Below are positions 51,517-61,375 of a stretch of 64,000 bases of DNA, piece by piece. The position numbers and the translations under genes were made by a program. The number at the start of each line of letters is the position of its first letter. Positions within the stretch are counted from its first letter, which is position 1. The stretch comes from Rhabdochromatium marinum. GTDB taxonomy: Bacteria; Pseudomonadota; Gammaproteobacteria; Chromatiales; Chromatiaceae. Under the pieces are notes generated by a model. The model did no database searches. It was not told where the DNA came from and saw nothing but the letters and a program-made list of their open reading frames with translations. Location: assembly GCF_016583795.1 (NCBI RefSeq), contig NZ_NRRS01000006.1, forward strand, positions 1 through 64,000. Reading direction: 5' to 3'.

Positions 51517-53189
51517 GTCGTCCCCCCTGGCTGCGCTTGCCGGGTGGTGGGTGTTTTGGCTTCAGCTTCCAGCAACCCTTCAAGCTGCGCGGCACGCAGT
51601 CCGTATTCGGCGCGCAGGGTATCAATGCGGGTTTCCATCAGGGTGCGTTGTAATTCCAGTTGTTCGCGCTGATACGCAAGTTTGCGCTGCTGAGCACTGT
51701 GCAGCGCGCGTAAGCGATTTTCCTCAGCGACGCGCTCGGAGCCGCTCAGGTGTCTGCTGATCTCCGCCTGGGGGTCGAGTAGCTTGACCCCCTGATCGGT
51801 GAGCAGGAATTCGCGGGTTTGACTGGAATGCGACATGCCGCGGGACTTGATGATGCCCAGCTGGCGCTTGCGGACGCCATGGCTGTCAATGGCTGAGAGC
51901 AGAATCCAGGTGTCGATGAGTGAGGAAATGGCCACATCGGTGTGATCCAGTGCGGCACCGCCGGAGGTGAGACTGGTGAAATAGCCGGTAATGCCTTGCT
52001 GTTTCAGATAGTCCAGCATGCGCATCAGCATGGCTTTGACCTCCAGCATCTGCTTGGTTTCAGAGGACTCCGCAAAGCTGTTTAGGGGGTCGATGACTAC
52101 ATTTTGTGCTGAGTAGTCCAGAATAGCCTTGTGCATGAGCGTCAGGTGCATTTCCAGACCGGTAAAGGATGGGCGGGTGGCATGAATGTGCAACAGGTCC
52201 TGCTCTAACCAGGGCCTCAGATCGATGCCGATGGATTCCATGTTGCGTGTGATTTGGCTGGCAGATTCCTCAAAGGCAAAGTACAGCACCCGTTCACCGC
52301 GTTTGCAGGCGGCAGCGGTAAAGTGCCCGGCCAGGCTGGTTTTTCCGGTGCCGGCCGTACCCGAGACCAGAATTGAGCTGCCGCGATAGAAGCCCGCGCC
52401 ACCGAGCATGTCATCCAGGTGCTCCACGCCGCTGGACAGGCGCTCGCGGCTGGCTTCATGCGTCAGGGTCACGGACGTGATGGGCGCAATGGAAATCCCG
52501 TGGTGATCGATCAGGAAGGGGTATTCGTTGGTGCCATGGCTGGAGCCGCGATATTTCAGTACTTTCAGATAGCGGGTGGAGATCAGGTTGCGTGGTTCGT
52601 GCGTCAGAACCACCACGCAATCCGAGACATATTCTTCCAGCCCATAGCGGGTCAGGGTGCCGTCGCCACGTTCGGCCGTGAGAATGACGGTCACTCCCCG
52701 ATCTTTCAGCCAGCGCAACAGCCGGGATAGTTCAGTGCGCAACACCTGCGGATTGGGCAGACTGGCGAACAGTCGCTCCAGGGTATCGAGCACAACTCGC
52801 TTGGCACCAATGCGCTCGATGGCATCGGCCAGGCGTAAAAAGAGTCCATCAAGATCGAAGGCGCCGGCGGTGGTGAGTTGCTCGGATTCGAGCTTAATCT
52901 CATCAATCAGCAGGTGTTGGTGCTCCATTAAGGCTGTCAGATCAAAACCAACCGAGGTGAAGTTTTCACACAACTCGGCTATGCTTTCCTCAAAGGCCAC
53001 AAAAACACCCGGCTCGCCATAGTCGGTGGCGCCGCGAACCAGAAACTCCATCGCAAAGAGTGTTTTTCCGCAGCCAGGTCCGCCGCAGATCAGGGTTGAT
53101 CGAGCCTGTGGCAGTCCGCCGCCGGTGATCTGATCAAAGCCCTGGATTCCGGTCTTGGCTTTGGTTAATGATGTCGAGGGACGAATCAT
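51513..53189 (-). CDS. kaiC: KaiC-family ATPase
   Basis: A 558-residue double-domain RecA-like ATPase. Domain CI has Walker A GGPGCGKT (36-43) and the paired Glu in FEES (67-68). Domain CII has Walker A GTAGTGKT (277-284) and FEES (307-308). At the position of the Ser431/Thr432 phosphosites of cyanobacterial KaiC this protein has ISSLIDTW (Ser422, Ser423), both phosphorylatable. Residues 484-545 form a coiled coil, longer than the short A-loop tail of cyanobacterial KaiC. Such KaiB-KaiC pairs in proteobacteria are linked to timing or stress responses rather than a full clock. It is downstream of two light/c-di-GMP signalling genes but on the opposite strand. Confidence 0.92.
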   Translation of the reverse strand: MIRPSTSLTKAKTGIQGFDQITGGGLPQARSTLICGGPGCGKTLFAMEFLVRGATDYGEPGVFVAFEESIAELCENFTSVGFDLTALMEHQHLLIDEIKLESEQLTTAGAFDLDGLFLRLADAIERIGAKRVVLDTLERLFASLPNPQVLRTELSRLLRWLKDRGVTVILTAERGDGTLTRYGLEEYVSDCVVVLTHEPRNLISTRYLKVLKYRGSSHGTNEYPFLIDHHGISIAPITSVTLTHEASRERLSSGVEHLDDMLGGAGFYRGSSILVSGTAGTGKTSLAGHFTAAACKRGERVLYFAFEESASQITRNMESIGIDLRPWLEQDLLHIHATRPSFTGLEMHLTLMHKAILDYSAQNVVIDPLNSFAESSETKQMLEVKAMLMRMLDYLKQQGITGYFTSLTSGGAALDHTDVAISSLIDTWILLSAIDSHGVRKRQLGIIKSRGMSHSSQTREFLLTDQGVKLLDPQAEISRHLSGSERVAEENRLRALHSAQQRKLAYQREQLELQRTLMETRIDTLRAEYGLRAAQLEGLLEAEAKTPTTRQAQPGGTT

Positions 53190-53291
53190 GCAAGCTTCCC
53201 TTATGAGCGCGGCGCCTGGACTCCGGAACCGACCGGGCCGACCGCCGCATAAGCATCACAATTTGTTAATGCAGGGGTGATACCAATCCTT

Positions 53292-53807
53292 ATGAGTCTA
53301 ATCGAGCGCCTTTTCGAAAGCCTGTTGTTTCGCAGCCGCTGGCTGCTTGCGCCACTGTATCTGGGCATGGTCCTGTCGCTGGTGCTGCTGGTGATTAAGT
53401 TTGTGCAGAAGTTCATTGCGACGGCCATGGGCTTTCTGGAGCTGAGCAGCACCGGGATGATTCTGGATGTGCTCGGACTGGTGGATATTGTCCTGATCGG
53501 CAATCTGTTGCTGATTGTGCTGTTCAGCGGCTATGAGAATTTTGTCTCCAAGCTCGATGTGGTTAAGGACCATGTCGATAAGCCTGAATGGATGGGCAAG
53601 GTCGGCTACAGTGATGTCAAACTCAAAATCATCGGTTCGGTGGTGGCCATTTCCACCATTGAGTTGCTACGCGCCTTTATGAATATCGGCAATTTTGACA
53701 AAACCGAAGTCGCCTGGATGATCGGTTTGCATCTGTGCTTTGTGGTATCCGGCGTGCTCTTTGCGCTCATGGAGCGGCTGGCCCATCGCCGGCATTTCGG
53801 TGCCTGA
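53292..53807 (+). CDS. UPF0114 (YqhA-like) inner membrane protein
   Basis: A 171-residue membrane protein of the UPF0114/YqhA family. Four hydrophobic helices are visible: YLGMVLSLVLLVIKF, ILDVLGLVDIVLIGNLLLIVL, IIGSVVAISTIELLRAF and WMIGLHLCFVVSGVLFAL. The GYENFVSKLDV segment is typical. Function unknown; the family is widespread in proteobacteria. ATG 53292 is used; an in-frame ATT/ATA region upstream to 53277 adds five residues. It is divergent from kaiC. Confidence 0.88.
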   Translation: MSLIERLFESLLFRSRWLLAPLYLGMVLSLVLLVIKFVQKFIATAMGFLELSSTGMILDVLGLVDIVLIGNLLLIVLFSGYENFVSKLDVVKDHVDKPEWMGKVGYSDVKLKIIGSVVAISTIELLRAFMNIGNFDKTEVAWMIGLHLCFVVSGVLFALMERLAHRRHFGA

Positions 53808-53836
53808 AGCAGCGATTGAGCCAGGGACTGAATCCC

Positions 53837-53880
53837 AGGCTGGGATCACCTAGGCGAAGCGCCAAGTGATCCCTGGGCCT
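53837..53880. terminator. Bidirectional terminator-like hairpin
   Basis: Between two convergent genes. GGGATCAC (53842-53849) pairs with GTGATCCC (53866-53873), with an inner GGCG-AAG-CGCC stem and outer AGGC/GCCT pairs. The stem is long and GC-rich but has no T-run on either strand. Confidence 0.55.
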
Positions 53881-53903
53881 GATGATTCGTGCCTGCCACC
53901 TGC

Positions 53904-54968
53904 TTAGGCGTGATAGGGCCGGCTGAGCTGATGCACGGCGGCGACCATGGCGGCGGCATGCTCGGGATTGACATCGGGATGGATGCCGTGGCCCAGGTTG
54001 AACACATGTCCCGGGCCGCTGCCATAACTGGCCAGCACCCGGCCCACTTCACGCTCAATGCGCTCGGGCGAGGCGTAGAGGGTGCAGGGGTCAAGATTGC
54101 CTTGCAGTGCCACCTTATCCTTGACCAGGCGGCGCGCGTCGGCCAGATCCATGGTCCAGTCCACACCCAGGGCATCGCAGCCGGTTTCGGCCATGCGATC
54201 CAGCCACTGACCGCCGCCCTTGGCAAACAGCACCACGGGCACCCGGCGTCCATCGGCCTCGCGCGTCAGTCCCTCGACGATACGCTCCATGTAGCGCAGG
54301 GAGAATTCGCGGAAATCAGCCGGGCTCAGCACGCCGCCCCAGGTGTCGAACACCATGACTGCCTGGGCACCACGGGCAATCTGGCCGTTCAGATAGAGGA
54401 TCACCGTGTCAGCGATTTTGGTGAGCAGCTTGTGCATCAGCTCGGGGCGGTCGAACATCATTGCCTTGGTCAGGGCGAAATTCTTGGTGCTGCCGCCCTC
54501 CACCATATAGGTGGCCAGCGTCCAGGGCGCACCGGAGAAACCGATCAGTGGTACCCGGCCTTGGAGTTCACGGCGGATCAGCGCCACGGCGTCCATCACA
54601 TAACGCAGTTCCTGCTCGGGATCGGGGACCAGGATGCGTTCAATATCCTCCTCCGTGCGCACGGGCCGCTCGAAGCCGGGGCCTTCACCCTCGCTGAAGT
54701 AGAGTCCCAGGCCCATGGCGTCGGGGATGGTGAGGATATCGGAGAACAGAATGGCCGCATCGAGCGGGAAGCGTTCCAGCGGCTGCAAGGTCACCTCGCA
54801 GGCCAGTTCGGGATTGCGGCATAGGTCCATGAAGCTGCCAGCCCGCGCACGGGTCTCGCGATACTCGGGCAGGTAGCGCCCGGCCTGACGCATCATCCAG
54901 ACCGGGGTGTAATCGACAGGTTCGCGCATCAGGGCGCGCAGGAAAACATCGTTTTTGAGTTCAGTCAC
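53904..54968 (-). CDS. hemE: Uroporphyrinogen decarboxylase HemE
   Basis: About 354 residues. HemE removes four carboxyl groups from uroporphyrinogen III, feeding haem and (bacterio)chlorophyll synthesis. Signatures are [52 protein letters not shown] and the C-terminal [17 protein letters not shown] 54968 ([13 protein letters not shown]) fits the family N-terminus; the frame is open to 55010 but the added residues look random. It is divergent from uvrD. Confidence 0.96.
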   Translation of the reverse strand: MTELKNDVFLRALMREPVDYTPVWMMRQAGRYLPEYRETRARAGSFMDLCRNPELACEVTLQPLERFPLDAAILFSDILTIPDAMGLGLYFSEGEGPGFERPVRTEEDIERILVPDPEQELRYVMDAVALIRRELQGRVPLIGFSGAPWTLATYMVEGGSTKNFALTKAMMFDRPELMHKLLTKIADTVILYLNGQIARGAQAVMVFDTWGGVLSPADFREFSLRYMERIVEGLTREADGRRVPVVLFAKGGGQWLDRMAETGCDALGVDWTMDLADARRLVKDKVALQGNLDPCTLYASPERIEREVGRVLASYGSGPGHVFNLGHGIHPDVNPEHAAAMVAAVHQLSRPYHA

Positions 54969-55114
54969 TTTTATGCTGTCCGCTTCGCAGTGGTGGTGAA
55001 AAATAAACAACCTGATCTAGGGTGGGAGGATACTACAGCGAGCCATGCGACGGGCAAATCGCGATGACCGCCAAGCGGCCTTGTGGCGCGTATTCTGCGG
55101 TAGAATGCTTCCCC

Positions 55115-57277
55115 ATGGACGTTTCTCCCATTCTGGATCCTCTCAATCCCGCCCAACGCGAAGCGGTCTCGGCGGCCGGTGGCAATGTGCTGGTGCTGGC
55201 CGGGGCCGGTTCCGGCAAAACGCGGGTTTTGGTGCATCGCATTGCCTGGTTGCTGCAAGTCGAACAGCTCCAGCCCTGGTCGGTATTGGCGGTGACCTTT
55301 ACCAACAAGGCCGCGCGCGAGATGCGCGCGCGCATCGAAGAGATGCTCGCCCAGCCCGTCGGTGGCATGTGGGTGGGCACTTTTCACGGGCTGGCGCATC
55401 GCTTCCTGCGCGCACATTGGCAGGATGCCGGGCTGCCGCAGCAGTTCCAGATTCTTGATTCAGACGATCAGTTCCGGCTGATCAGACGCCTGCTGAAAAC
55501 CCTGGCGCTTGATGAGGCGCGCTGGCCACCGCGTCAGGTGCAGGGCTATATCAACAAACGCAAGGATGAAGGACTGCGCGCCGCACATCTCGATGATGGC
55601 GGGGATTTTTTTGAACAGCAGATGATCCGCATCTATTGCGAGTATGAGGAGACCTGCACCCGGGGCGGGGTGCTGGATTTTGCCGAGCTGTTGTTGCGCG
55701 CCCATGAGTTGCTGCGCGAGCGCCCGGACATTCAGCACCACTATCGCACCCGCTTTCGCGCCCTGCTGGTGGATGAATTTCAGGATACCAATGCCATCCA
55801 ATACGCCTGGCTGCGGCTGCTGAGCGGCGATCACAATAATCTGTTCCTGGTTGGGGACGATGATCAGTCCATCTATGGCTGGCGCGGTGCCAAGGTCGAA
55901 AACATTCAGAGTTTCCAGCGCGATTATCCCAATACCCAGGTGGTGCGCCTGGAGCAGAATTATCGCTCCACTGGCACCATTCTGGCTGCCGCCAATGCGC
56001 TGATTGCCAACAATCCGACCCGACTGGGCAAGGAGCTTTGGACCGAGGATGGCGCCGGTGACCCGGTGCGCTTGTATGCCGCCTTCAATGAGATTGATGA
56101 GGCGCGCTTTGTCGCCGAACGGGTGCGCCAGGGCTGTGCGGAATCGGGTCTGCGCCGCTCGGAATGCGCTATTTTGTATCGCACCACGGCCCAATCCCGA
56201 CTGTTCGAGGAAGCCCTGATGCAGCTGGGGCTGCCGTACCGGGTCTATGGCGGGCAGAAGTTCTTCGAGCGCGCTGAGATCAAGGACGCACTGGCCTATC
56301 TGCGCCTGCTGGCCCATCCTGAGGATGACGCCGCCTGCGAGCGGGTGCTGAATGTGCCGCCGCGCGGCATCGGTGCGCGCACCGTCGAGCGTTTGCGCCA
56401 CGAGGCGCGTGAAGCGCGCTGCTCTTTGTGGCATGCGCTCAATCAGGCCTTGGTTGGGAACCTGTTACCCGCGCGTGCCACCGGCGCTCTGCGCCAGTTC
56501 GTTGAGCTGATTACCAGGCTACGCGAGGCGCGGGACCAGCCCACACTAGCGGATCTGACCCTGCAAGTGATCGAAGCCAGCGGACTGCCGGCCCATTACG
56601 AGAAAGCCAAGGATGGGCGTGGCATCGACCGCTTGGAGAACCTGGAGCAGCTGGTTGAGGCCGCACGTCGTTTCGAGGCGGAGCTGCATGACGAGGAGGC
56701 CGATCCACTGGGCAGCTTCCTGGCCCATGCCGCGCTGGAAGCGGGCGACACCCAGGCCGATGGCCATGAGGATGTGGTGCAACTCATGACTCTGCACAGC
56801 GCCAAGGGGTTGGAGTTTCCGCTGGTGTTTGTCACCGGGGTCGAAGAGGGGCTGTTTCCGCACAGCCTGTCGGTGGATGATGCCAGCCGGCTCGAAGAGG
56901 AACGTCGCCTGTGCTATGTCGGCATGACCCGCGCGATGCGCCAGCTCTATCTGACCTATGCCGAAACCCGGCGTTTGCACGGACGCGAGGAAGCCCCTAT
57001 GCCCTCGCGCTTTCTGCGCGAACTGCCAGCGGAACTGGTTGAGGATGTCCGCGCCCATCGTCGCGGCAAGCGCGCCGGGCTGGGGCGCGCCAGCGCGCCG
57101 ATGGCTGCGGCCGGTGGCTTTAGGCTCGGTGATCAGGTGGTGCATCCCAAATTTGGCCGTGGGGTGGTGCTCAACAGCGAGGGCACTGGCAGCAGCGCCC
57201 GGATCCAGGTCAATTTCGAAGCTGTGGGTTCCAAATGGTTGGTGTTGGCTTACGCCCGGCTGGAGCGCGCCGAGTGA
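55115..57277 (+). CDS. uvrD: DNA helicase II UvrD
   Basis: A 720-residue superfamily 1A 3'-5' helicase acting in nucleotide excision and mismatch repair. Motifs: LAGAGSGKTRVL (Walker A), TFTNKAAREM (Ia), LLVDEFQDTN (II), GDDDQSIYGWRGA (III), QNYRS (IV), LMTLHSAKGLEFP (V) and VGMTRA (VI). The C-terminal Tudor-like part is present (VVHPKFGRGVVLNSEG). ATG 55115 (DVSPILDPLNPAQREAV) matches UvrD N-termini. The upstream frame to 55022 is not protein-like. Length is normal. Confidence 0.95.
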   Translation: MDVSPILDPLNPAQREAVSAAGGNVLVLAGAGSGKTRVLVHRIAWLLQVEQLQPWSVLAVTFTNKAAREMRARIEEMLAQPVGGMWVGTFHGLAHRFLRAHWQDAGLPQQFQILDSDDQFRLIRRLLKTLALDEARWPPRQVQGYINKRKDEGLRAAHLDDGGDFFEQQMIRIYCEYEETCTRGGVLDFAELLLRAHELLRERPDIQHHYRTRFRALLVDEFQDTNAIQYAWLRLLSGDHNNLFLVGDDDQSIYGWRGAKVENIQSFQRDYPNTQVVRLEQNYRSTGTILAAANALIANNPTRLGKELWTEDGAGDPVRLYAAFNEIDEARFVAERVRQGCAESGLRRSECAILYRTTAQSRLFEEALMQLGLPYRVYGGQKFFERAEIKDALAYLRLLAHPEDDAACERVLNVPPRGIGARTVERLRHEAREARCSLWHALNQALVGNLLPARATGALRQFVELITRLREARDQPTLADLTLQVIEASGLPAHYEKAKDGRGIDRLENLEQLVEAARRFEAELHDEEADPLGSFLAHAALEAGDTQADGHEDVVQLMTLHSAKGLEFPLVFVTGVEEGLFPHSLSVDDASRLEEERRLCYVGMTRAMRQLYLTYAETRRLHGREEAPMPSRFLRELPAELVEDVRAHRRGKRAGLGRASAPMAAAGGFRLGDQVVHPKFGRGVVLNSEGTGSSARIQVNFEAVGSKWLVLAYARLERAE

Positions 57278-57340
57278 GGCGCTGGCGTTGTCCGGCCAGG
57301 TGTTCATTTAACCCGTCCTGATGAGAAGGAGAAACCGTCG

Positions 57341-58429
57341 ATGCAACGCAGAGATTTCATCAAAGCCGCTGGCGTCGCCGCTGTCGCAGCCGGCGCTGGC
57401 ACCCAGGTTCAGTCCGCCCAGGCGCAAACCAAGCCCGAGCACCGCTGGAAACTGGTCACCACCTGGCCGAAGAACTTTCCCGGTCTGGGCACGGGAGCGA
57501 ATCATCTCGCGGCGCTCATCGGGCAGATGAGCGGCGGGCGCATTGAGGTTAAAGTCTATGGGGCTGGTGAACTGGTGCCGGCGTTTGAGATTTTCGACGC
57601 TGTCTCAGCCGGCACGGCGGAGATGGGGCATGGCGCGGCCTATTACTGGAAGGGTAAGAGCGAAGCGGCGCAGTTTTTCACCACGGTGCCCTTTGGTCTG
57701 ACCGCGCAGGAAATGAACGGCTGGCTCTATTACGGTGGCGGCCTGGAGCTGTGGCAGGAACTCTATGCCCAGTTCAATCTGGTGCCGGCAGCGGCGGGCA
57801 ATACCGGTGTGCAGATGGGCGGTTGGTTCAACAAGGAAATCAACTCGCTCGACGACATTAAGGGCATCAAGATGCGCATTCCCGGCCTGGGTGGCGAGGT
57901 GCTGAAACGCGCCGGCGGTACACCGGTCAATCTGCCGGGCGGGGAGATTTTCACCTCGCTGCAATCCGGTGCCATTGATGCCACCGAATGGATCGGCCCC
58001 TATAACGATCTGGCCTTTGGGCTCTACAAGGCGGCGAAGTACTACTACTACCCCGGCTGGCATGAGCCCGGCACTACGCTGGAGGCAATCGTTCACAAGC
58101 CCAGTTTCGACAAGCTGCCCGAGGATCTGCAAGCCATCGTCATGGCCGCGTGCAAGGTGGTCAATATTGACATGCTCTCAGAGTACATGGCGCGCAATCC
58201 AGCTGCGCTGACAACCCTGGTTGAAGAACATGGTGTTGAGGTGCGGGCCTATCCCCAGGATGTGTTGGTGAAGTTGCGCGACCTCTCGGGCGAAGTGGTG
58301 GCCGAGATTGCTGAGAAAGATGACTTCTCCAAGCGGGTCTATGCGTCTTATCATAAGTTCCTCAAGCAGTCGCAGGACTGGAGCAAACTCTCTGAATACG
58401 CCTATCTGAACGCTCGCGATCACGCCTGA
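57341..58429 (+). CDS. TRAP transporter substrate-binding protein (Tat-exported)
   Basis: A 362-residue periplasmic binding protein of the DctP/TakP type. The N-terminus RRDFIKAAGVAAVAAGAG is a twin-arginine signal, with the cleavage region near AQAQ. Typical motifs are WPKNFPGLGTGAN, YGAGELVPAFEIFDAV, MRIPGLGGEVLKRAGG and ATEWIGPYNDLAFGLYKAA. The closest build is the 2-oxo-acid/dicarboxylate group. No TRAP membrane components (DctQ, DctM) are near, so the permease is elsewhere. A GAAGGAG precedes the ATG. Confidence 0.9.
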   Translation: MQRRDFIKAAGVAAVAAGAGTQVQSAQAQTKPEHRWKLVTTWPKNFPGLGTGANHLAALIGQMSGGRIEVKVYGAGELVPAFEIFDAVSAGTAEMGHGAAYYWKGKSEAAQFFTTVPFGLTAQEMNGWLYYGGGLELWQELYAQFNLVPAAAGNTGVQMGGWFNKEINSLDDIKGIKMRIPGLGGEVLKRAGGTPVNLPGGEIFTSLQSGAIDATEWIGPYNDLAFGLYKAAKYYYYPGWHEPGTTLEAIVHKPSFDKLPEDLQAIVMAACKVVNIDMLSEYMARNPAALTTLVEEHGVEVRAYPQDVLVKLRDLSGEVVAEIAEKDDFSKRVYASYHKFLKQSQDWSKLSEYAYLNARDHA

Positions 58430-58449
58430 GTGCGCGTTCAGTTGCGCTA

Positions 58450-59658
58450 GTGTGCATCAAGCGCCGTTTTGCGGCTGGTCCGCCACCACTGGCGCTTTAT
58501 GTGCACTGGCCTTGGTGTCTGCGCAAGTGTCCCTACTGCGATTTCAATTCCCATCCGCTGTCGGCGCAGCGGGCCTCACTCCAGCCTCAGGCCGCCTATG
58601 TGGATGCGCTGCTGGCGGATCTTGACGCCGAGCTGGTCTGGCAGCCGGTTACTCAGCCCGTTGAGACTCTATTCATCGGTGGCGGAACTCCAAGCCTGTT
58701 GGCTGGTTCTGAGTTGGCACGCTTGCTGGAGGGCATTCGCGCGCGGCTCGATCTGAGTGCCGAAGCCGAACTCACCCTGGAAGCCAATCCCGGCGCTGTC
58801 GATGCGCAAGTCTTTACCCAAGCGCTAGCCGCCGGTATCAATCGGTTGTCGCTGGGGATACAGTCACTCAGCGACAGCAAGCTGCATACTTTGGGTCGGC
58901 TGCATGATGCCAAGCAGGCGCGCCAGGCTGTGGCGGCGGCCCGACAGGCTGGCTGTCGAAATCTGAATCTCGATCTGATGTTCGGGCTGCCGGGGCAGAC
59001 GCTGGCCGAGGCGCGTAAAGATTTGCAAGCTGTCCTGGCTCTGCAACCAGAACACCTTTCCTACTATCAGCTCACCCTGGAACTTGATACCGCCTTTGCC
59101 CGCCAGCCGCCGTCGCCGCCGCTGCCCGAGGACGATGTGCTGGCCGAAATGGCTGAGCAGGGCCAGCGACAATTGGCGGCCAGCGGCTATCGGCACTATG
59201 AGGTGTCTGCTTATGCCCGACTAAGTCAGGTTTGTCGGCATAACCTCAACTACTGGACCTTCGGCGACTATCTGGGGCTGGGGGCCGGCGCCCATGGCAA
59301 ACGCACCGACATCACCACCGGCCAGGTATGGCGCCGTGCCAAGTGGTCGGATCCGCCGCGCTATCTGAGCGCAAGCCAGGCCAGCCAGCGCGATCCTATG
59401 GCGCTGTTGGCCGACAGTCATACACTGCACGAGAGCGATCTGGTACTGGAGTTCGCGCTCAACGCCCTGCGGCTGCACGATGGGGTGCCGTTGTCACTGT
59501 TTGAGTGTCACACCGGCTTGCCCTCAACCCGGCTGGCAGCCGCCTGTGCCCATGCGCAACAGCAAGGGCTGCTGGAGCGCAGTGCTACCCATCTGCGTGC
59601 CACAGCCTTGGGGCAGCGGTTCCTAAACCAGCTGCTGGAATGCTTTGCGCTGGACTGA
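58450..59658 (+). CDS. hemW: Radical-SAM haem chaperone HemW
   Basis: A 402-residue HemN-like radical-SAM protein. The cluster motif is WCLRKCPYCDFNSH (CxxxCxxC), then FIGGGTPSLL, EANPG, NRLSLGIQSL and LMFGLPGQT. A short protein starting with the SAM domain and lacking the HemN-specific N-terminal part is HemW (haem delivery) rather than coproporphyrinogen dehydrogenase. The start is GTG 58450, 20 bases after the TRAP protein gene; another start could lie a few codons in. The gene is convergent with the next small gene. Confidence 0.92.
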   Translation: MCIKRRFAAGPPPLALYVHWPWCLRKCPYCDFNSHPLSAQRASLQPQAAYVDALLADLDAELVWQPVTQPVETLFIGGGTPSLLAGSELARLLEGIRARLDLSAEAELTLEANPGAVDAQVFTQALAAGINRLSLGIQSLSDSKLHTLGRLHDAKQARQAVAAARQAGCRNLNLDLMFGLPGQTLAEARKDLQAVLALQPEHLSYYQLTLELDTAFARQPPSPPLPEDDVLAEMAEQGQRQLAASGYRHYEVSAYARLSQVCRHNLNYWTFGDYLGLGAGAHGKRTDITTGQVWRRAKWSDPPRYLSASQASQRDPMALLADSHTLHESDLVLEFALNALRLHDGVPLSLFECHTGLPSTRLAAACAHAQQQGLLERSATHLRATALGQRFLNQLLECFALD

Positions 59659-59673
59659 TTTCGCGCCTGGGTG

Positions 59674-59949
59674 TTATTGCACCTGCCTCCAGAGAATTCC
59701 AGTGATGGGTGCAATTACAAGCAGCAACACCAGCAACAATGGGATAACAAAGGCCTTGAGTTTATAATGCCTTGCAACAGTTTTCAGGCAGTCATCACAC
59801 CAGCTGCCAGTATAGGGAACCGCTCCGGGGAAATGTTGCGTATGCCCGGGTTTTCCGCATACTTCACAGTTGCCGCAATAGCCCAGGGGAATTCCATTGT
59901 TCTCACGATATTGGTTGTCGATGGTGTCGCAATAACATGGGTTTTTCAT
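59674..59949 (-). CDS. Small Cys-rich single-pass membrane protein
   Basis: A 91-residue protein not recognised by family. Eight Cys lie in the first 60 residues in pairs (CYCDT, YCGNCEVCGK, WCDDCLK), a pattern like two zinc or iron binding knuckles. A membrane helix follows (AFVIPLLLVLLLVIAPITGIL) with a short tail. The Cys-rich part is probably cytoplasmic. Convergent with hemW and downstream of mgtE on the same strand. Base composition is lower in GC than its neighbours. Confidence 0.65.
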   Translation of the reverse strand: MKNPCYCDTIDNQYRENNGIPLGYCGNCEVCGKPGHTQHFPGAVPYTGSWCDDCLKTVARHYKLKAFVIPLLLVLLLVIAPITGILWRQVQ

Positions 59950-60008
59950 TGGTTGGGGGCAACCTTCACGTAACTCGAATCTGGTATAGGTTGAATCGTA
60001 CGTGTAAT

Positions 60009-61325
60009 TTACAGGGCGTCGATCATCAGGGTGGCCAGCCCGAGAAAACTGAAAAAACCGGCAATATCGGTGATTGTGGTCAAAATAATGGAGCCAGACT
60101 GCGCCGGATCCTGCCGTAACAGCGTCAGAATCAATGGAATCGCCGCACCGGCCAGGCCGGCAATGATCATTGAGAGCACCATGGCGATGGCGACAACCAG
60201 CATCAATCCAACCGATTGGCTCCAGACATACACGCCAATTGCGGTCACCAGGGCGATGGCTAAGCCGTTGAGTGCGCCCACTAGCGCCTCCTTAAACAGC
60301 ACCCGCGGACCGTGACGCAAACGGATCTCGCGCAACGCCAAACCGCGCATGGTGACGGCCAGTGCTTGGGCGCCAGTATTGCCGGACTGGCCCGCTACCA
60401 CCGGCAGCATCACCGCCAGCGCGGTGACCTGGGCAATGGTGGCCTCGAACAAACCGACCACCGCTGCGGCAGCAAAGGCAGTGAGCAAATTGATGTTCAG
60501 CCAGGGCAAGCGCCGTTTCACCGACAACCAGGGCGAGGACAGTGCGCGTTCGTCCTTGCTGACACCGACCATGGTTTGATAGCCGACCATGGCTTCGCTT
60601 TGTACCGTCTGTATTAGAGTTTCGTGACGAATTACGCCCAACAGATGCCCATCAAGATCGACTACGGGCAGTGCCGCCATTTGACTGTGCGTCAGGATTT
60701 CAACGACTTCCTGCCGGGGGGCCGTGGCCTGCACGGTGAAGGACGCCGGTTTCATGTAGCGTTCGAGCATTTCTTCCGGTTCGGCTAGGGCGGCATCGAC
60801 CAGCGGCACAATTCCCAGCAGCTTACGATCATCGCCCACCACCGTGAGGTACTGGGGCGCGGTGCGGCGCAAGGCCGATGATCGACGCAGGATCTTGCGT
60901 GTGCCAAGCAGGGCATCACCGATGGTGGTTTGCAGACCAAAGGCGGGCACCCGGCGATCCATCAGGCTGCCCGCGCTGTCGAGTGGATAATCCGTAATTT
61001 CGCGGACTTCCCGCGCTAAGGCGGCGGGTAATCGATCCAGGTACAGGGTTCGCGATTCGGCATCCAGTAAGGCAAAAATTTCAACGATCCGTGCTTCATC
61101 AAGCGCGGTTAAGAGTTTGGTGGCGCGCTCCTCGCTAAGCAATGACAAGCATTGGGCAGCCAATTGCGCGCCGATTCTGCGAAAGATCGCATCGGCGCGC
61201 GCCAGGGTTTCGTTCTCCAGCAGGGTTGCGATCTCCTGCTGATCTTCGCGGCCGAGGAGCGTTGCGGCCTCATCCGGATATCGATCCAGGACATGCTGCA
61301 CAAGAACGTCTGAGTAACTCATCAT
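60009..61325 (-). CDS. mgtE: Magnesium transporter MgtE
   Basis: A 438-residue MgtE channel. The N-terminal Mg-sensing superhelical domain (about 20-125) is followed by two CBS domains (about 130-255, MDRRVPAFGLQTTIGD, YLTVVGDDRKLLGIV, AALPVVDLDGHLLGVI). Five membrane helices form the pore (about 285-438), including MLPVVAGQSGNTGAQALAV, which lines the ion path. The start is ATG at 61325. Length is normal. It stands between a thioredoxin gene and a small Cys-rich protein, all on the minus strand. Confidence 0.95.
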   Translation of the reverse strand: MMSYSDVLVQHVLDRYPDEAATLLGREDQQEIATLLENETLARADAIFRRIGAQLAAQCLSLLSEERATKLLTALDEARIVEIFALLDAESRTLYLDRLPAALAREVREITDYPLDSAGSLMDRRVPAFGLQTTIGDALLGTRKILRRSSALRRTAPQYLTVVGDDRKLLGIVPLVDAALAEPEEMLERYMKPASFTVQATAPRQEVVEILTHSQMAALPVVDLDGHLLGVIRHETLIQTVQSEAMVGYQTMVGVSKDERALSSPWLSVKRRLPWLNINLLTAFAAAAVVGLFEATIAQVTALAVMLPVVAGQSGNTGAQALAVTMRGLALREIRLRHGPRVLFKEALVGALNGLAIALVTAIGVYVWSQSVGLMLVVAIAMVLSMIIAGLAGAAIPLILTLLRQDPAQSGSIILTTITDIAGFFSFLGLATLMIDAL

Positions 61326-61375
61326 TCACCGCCATTTTGATCAAGCCTTTGCGGGATTACCTCTCAAGAGCGCAT

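Noticed and set aside
51190-53189. A complete KaiABC clock
   Set aside because: No kaiA-like gene is present and the KaiC tail differs from the KaiA-binding form, so only a KaiBC system can be claimed.
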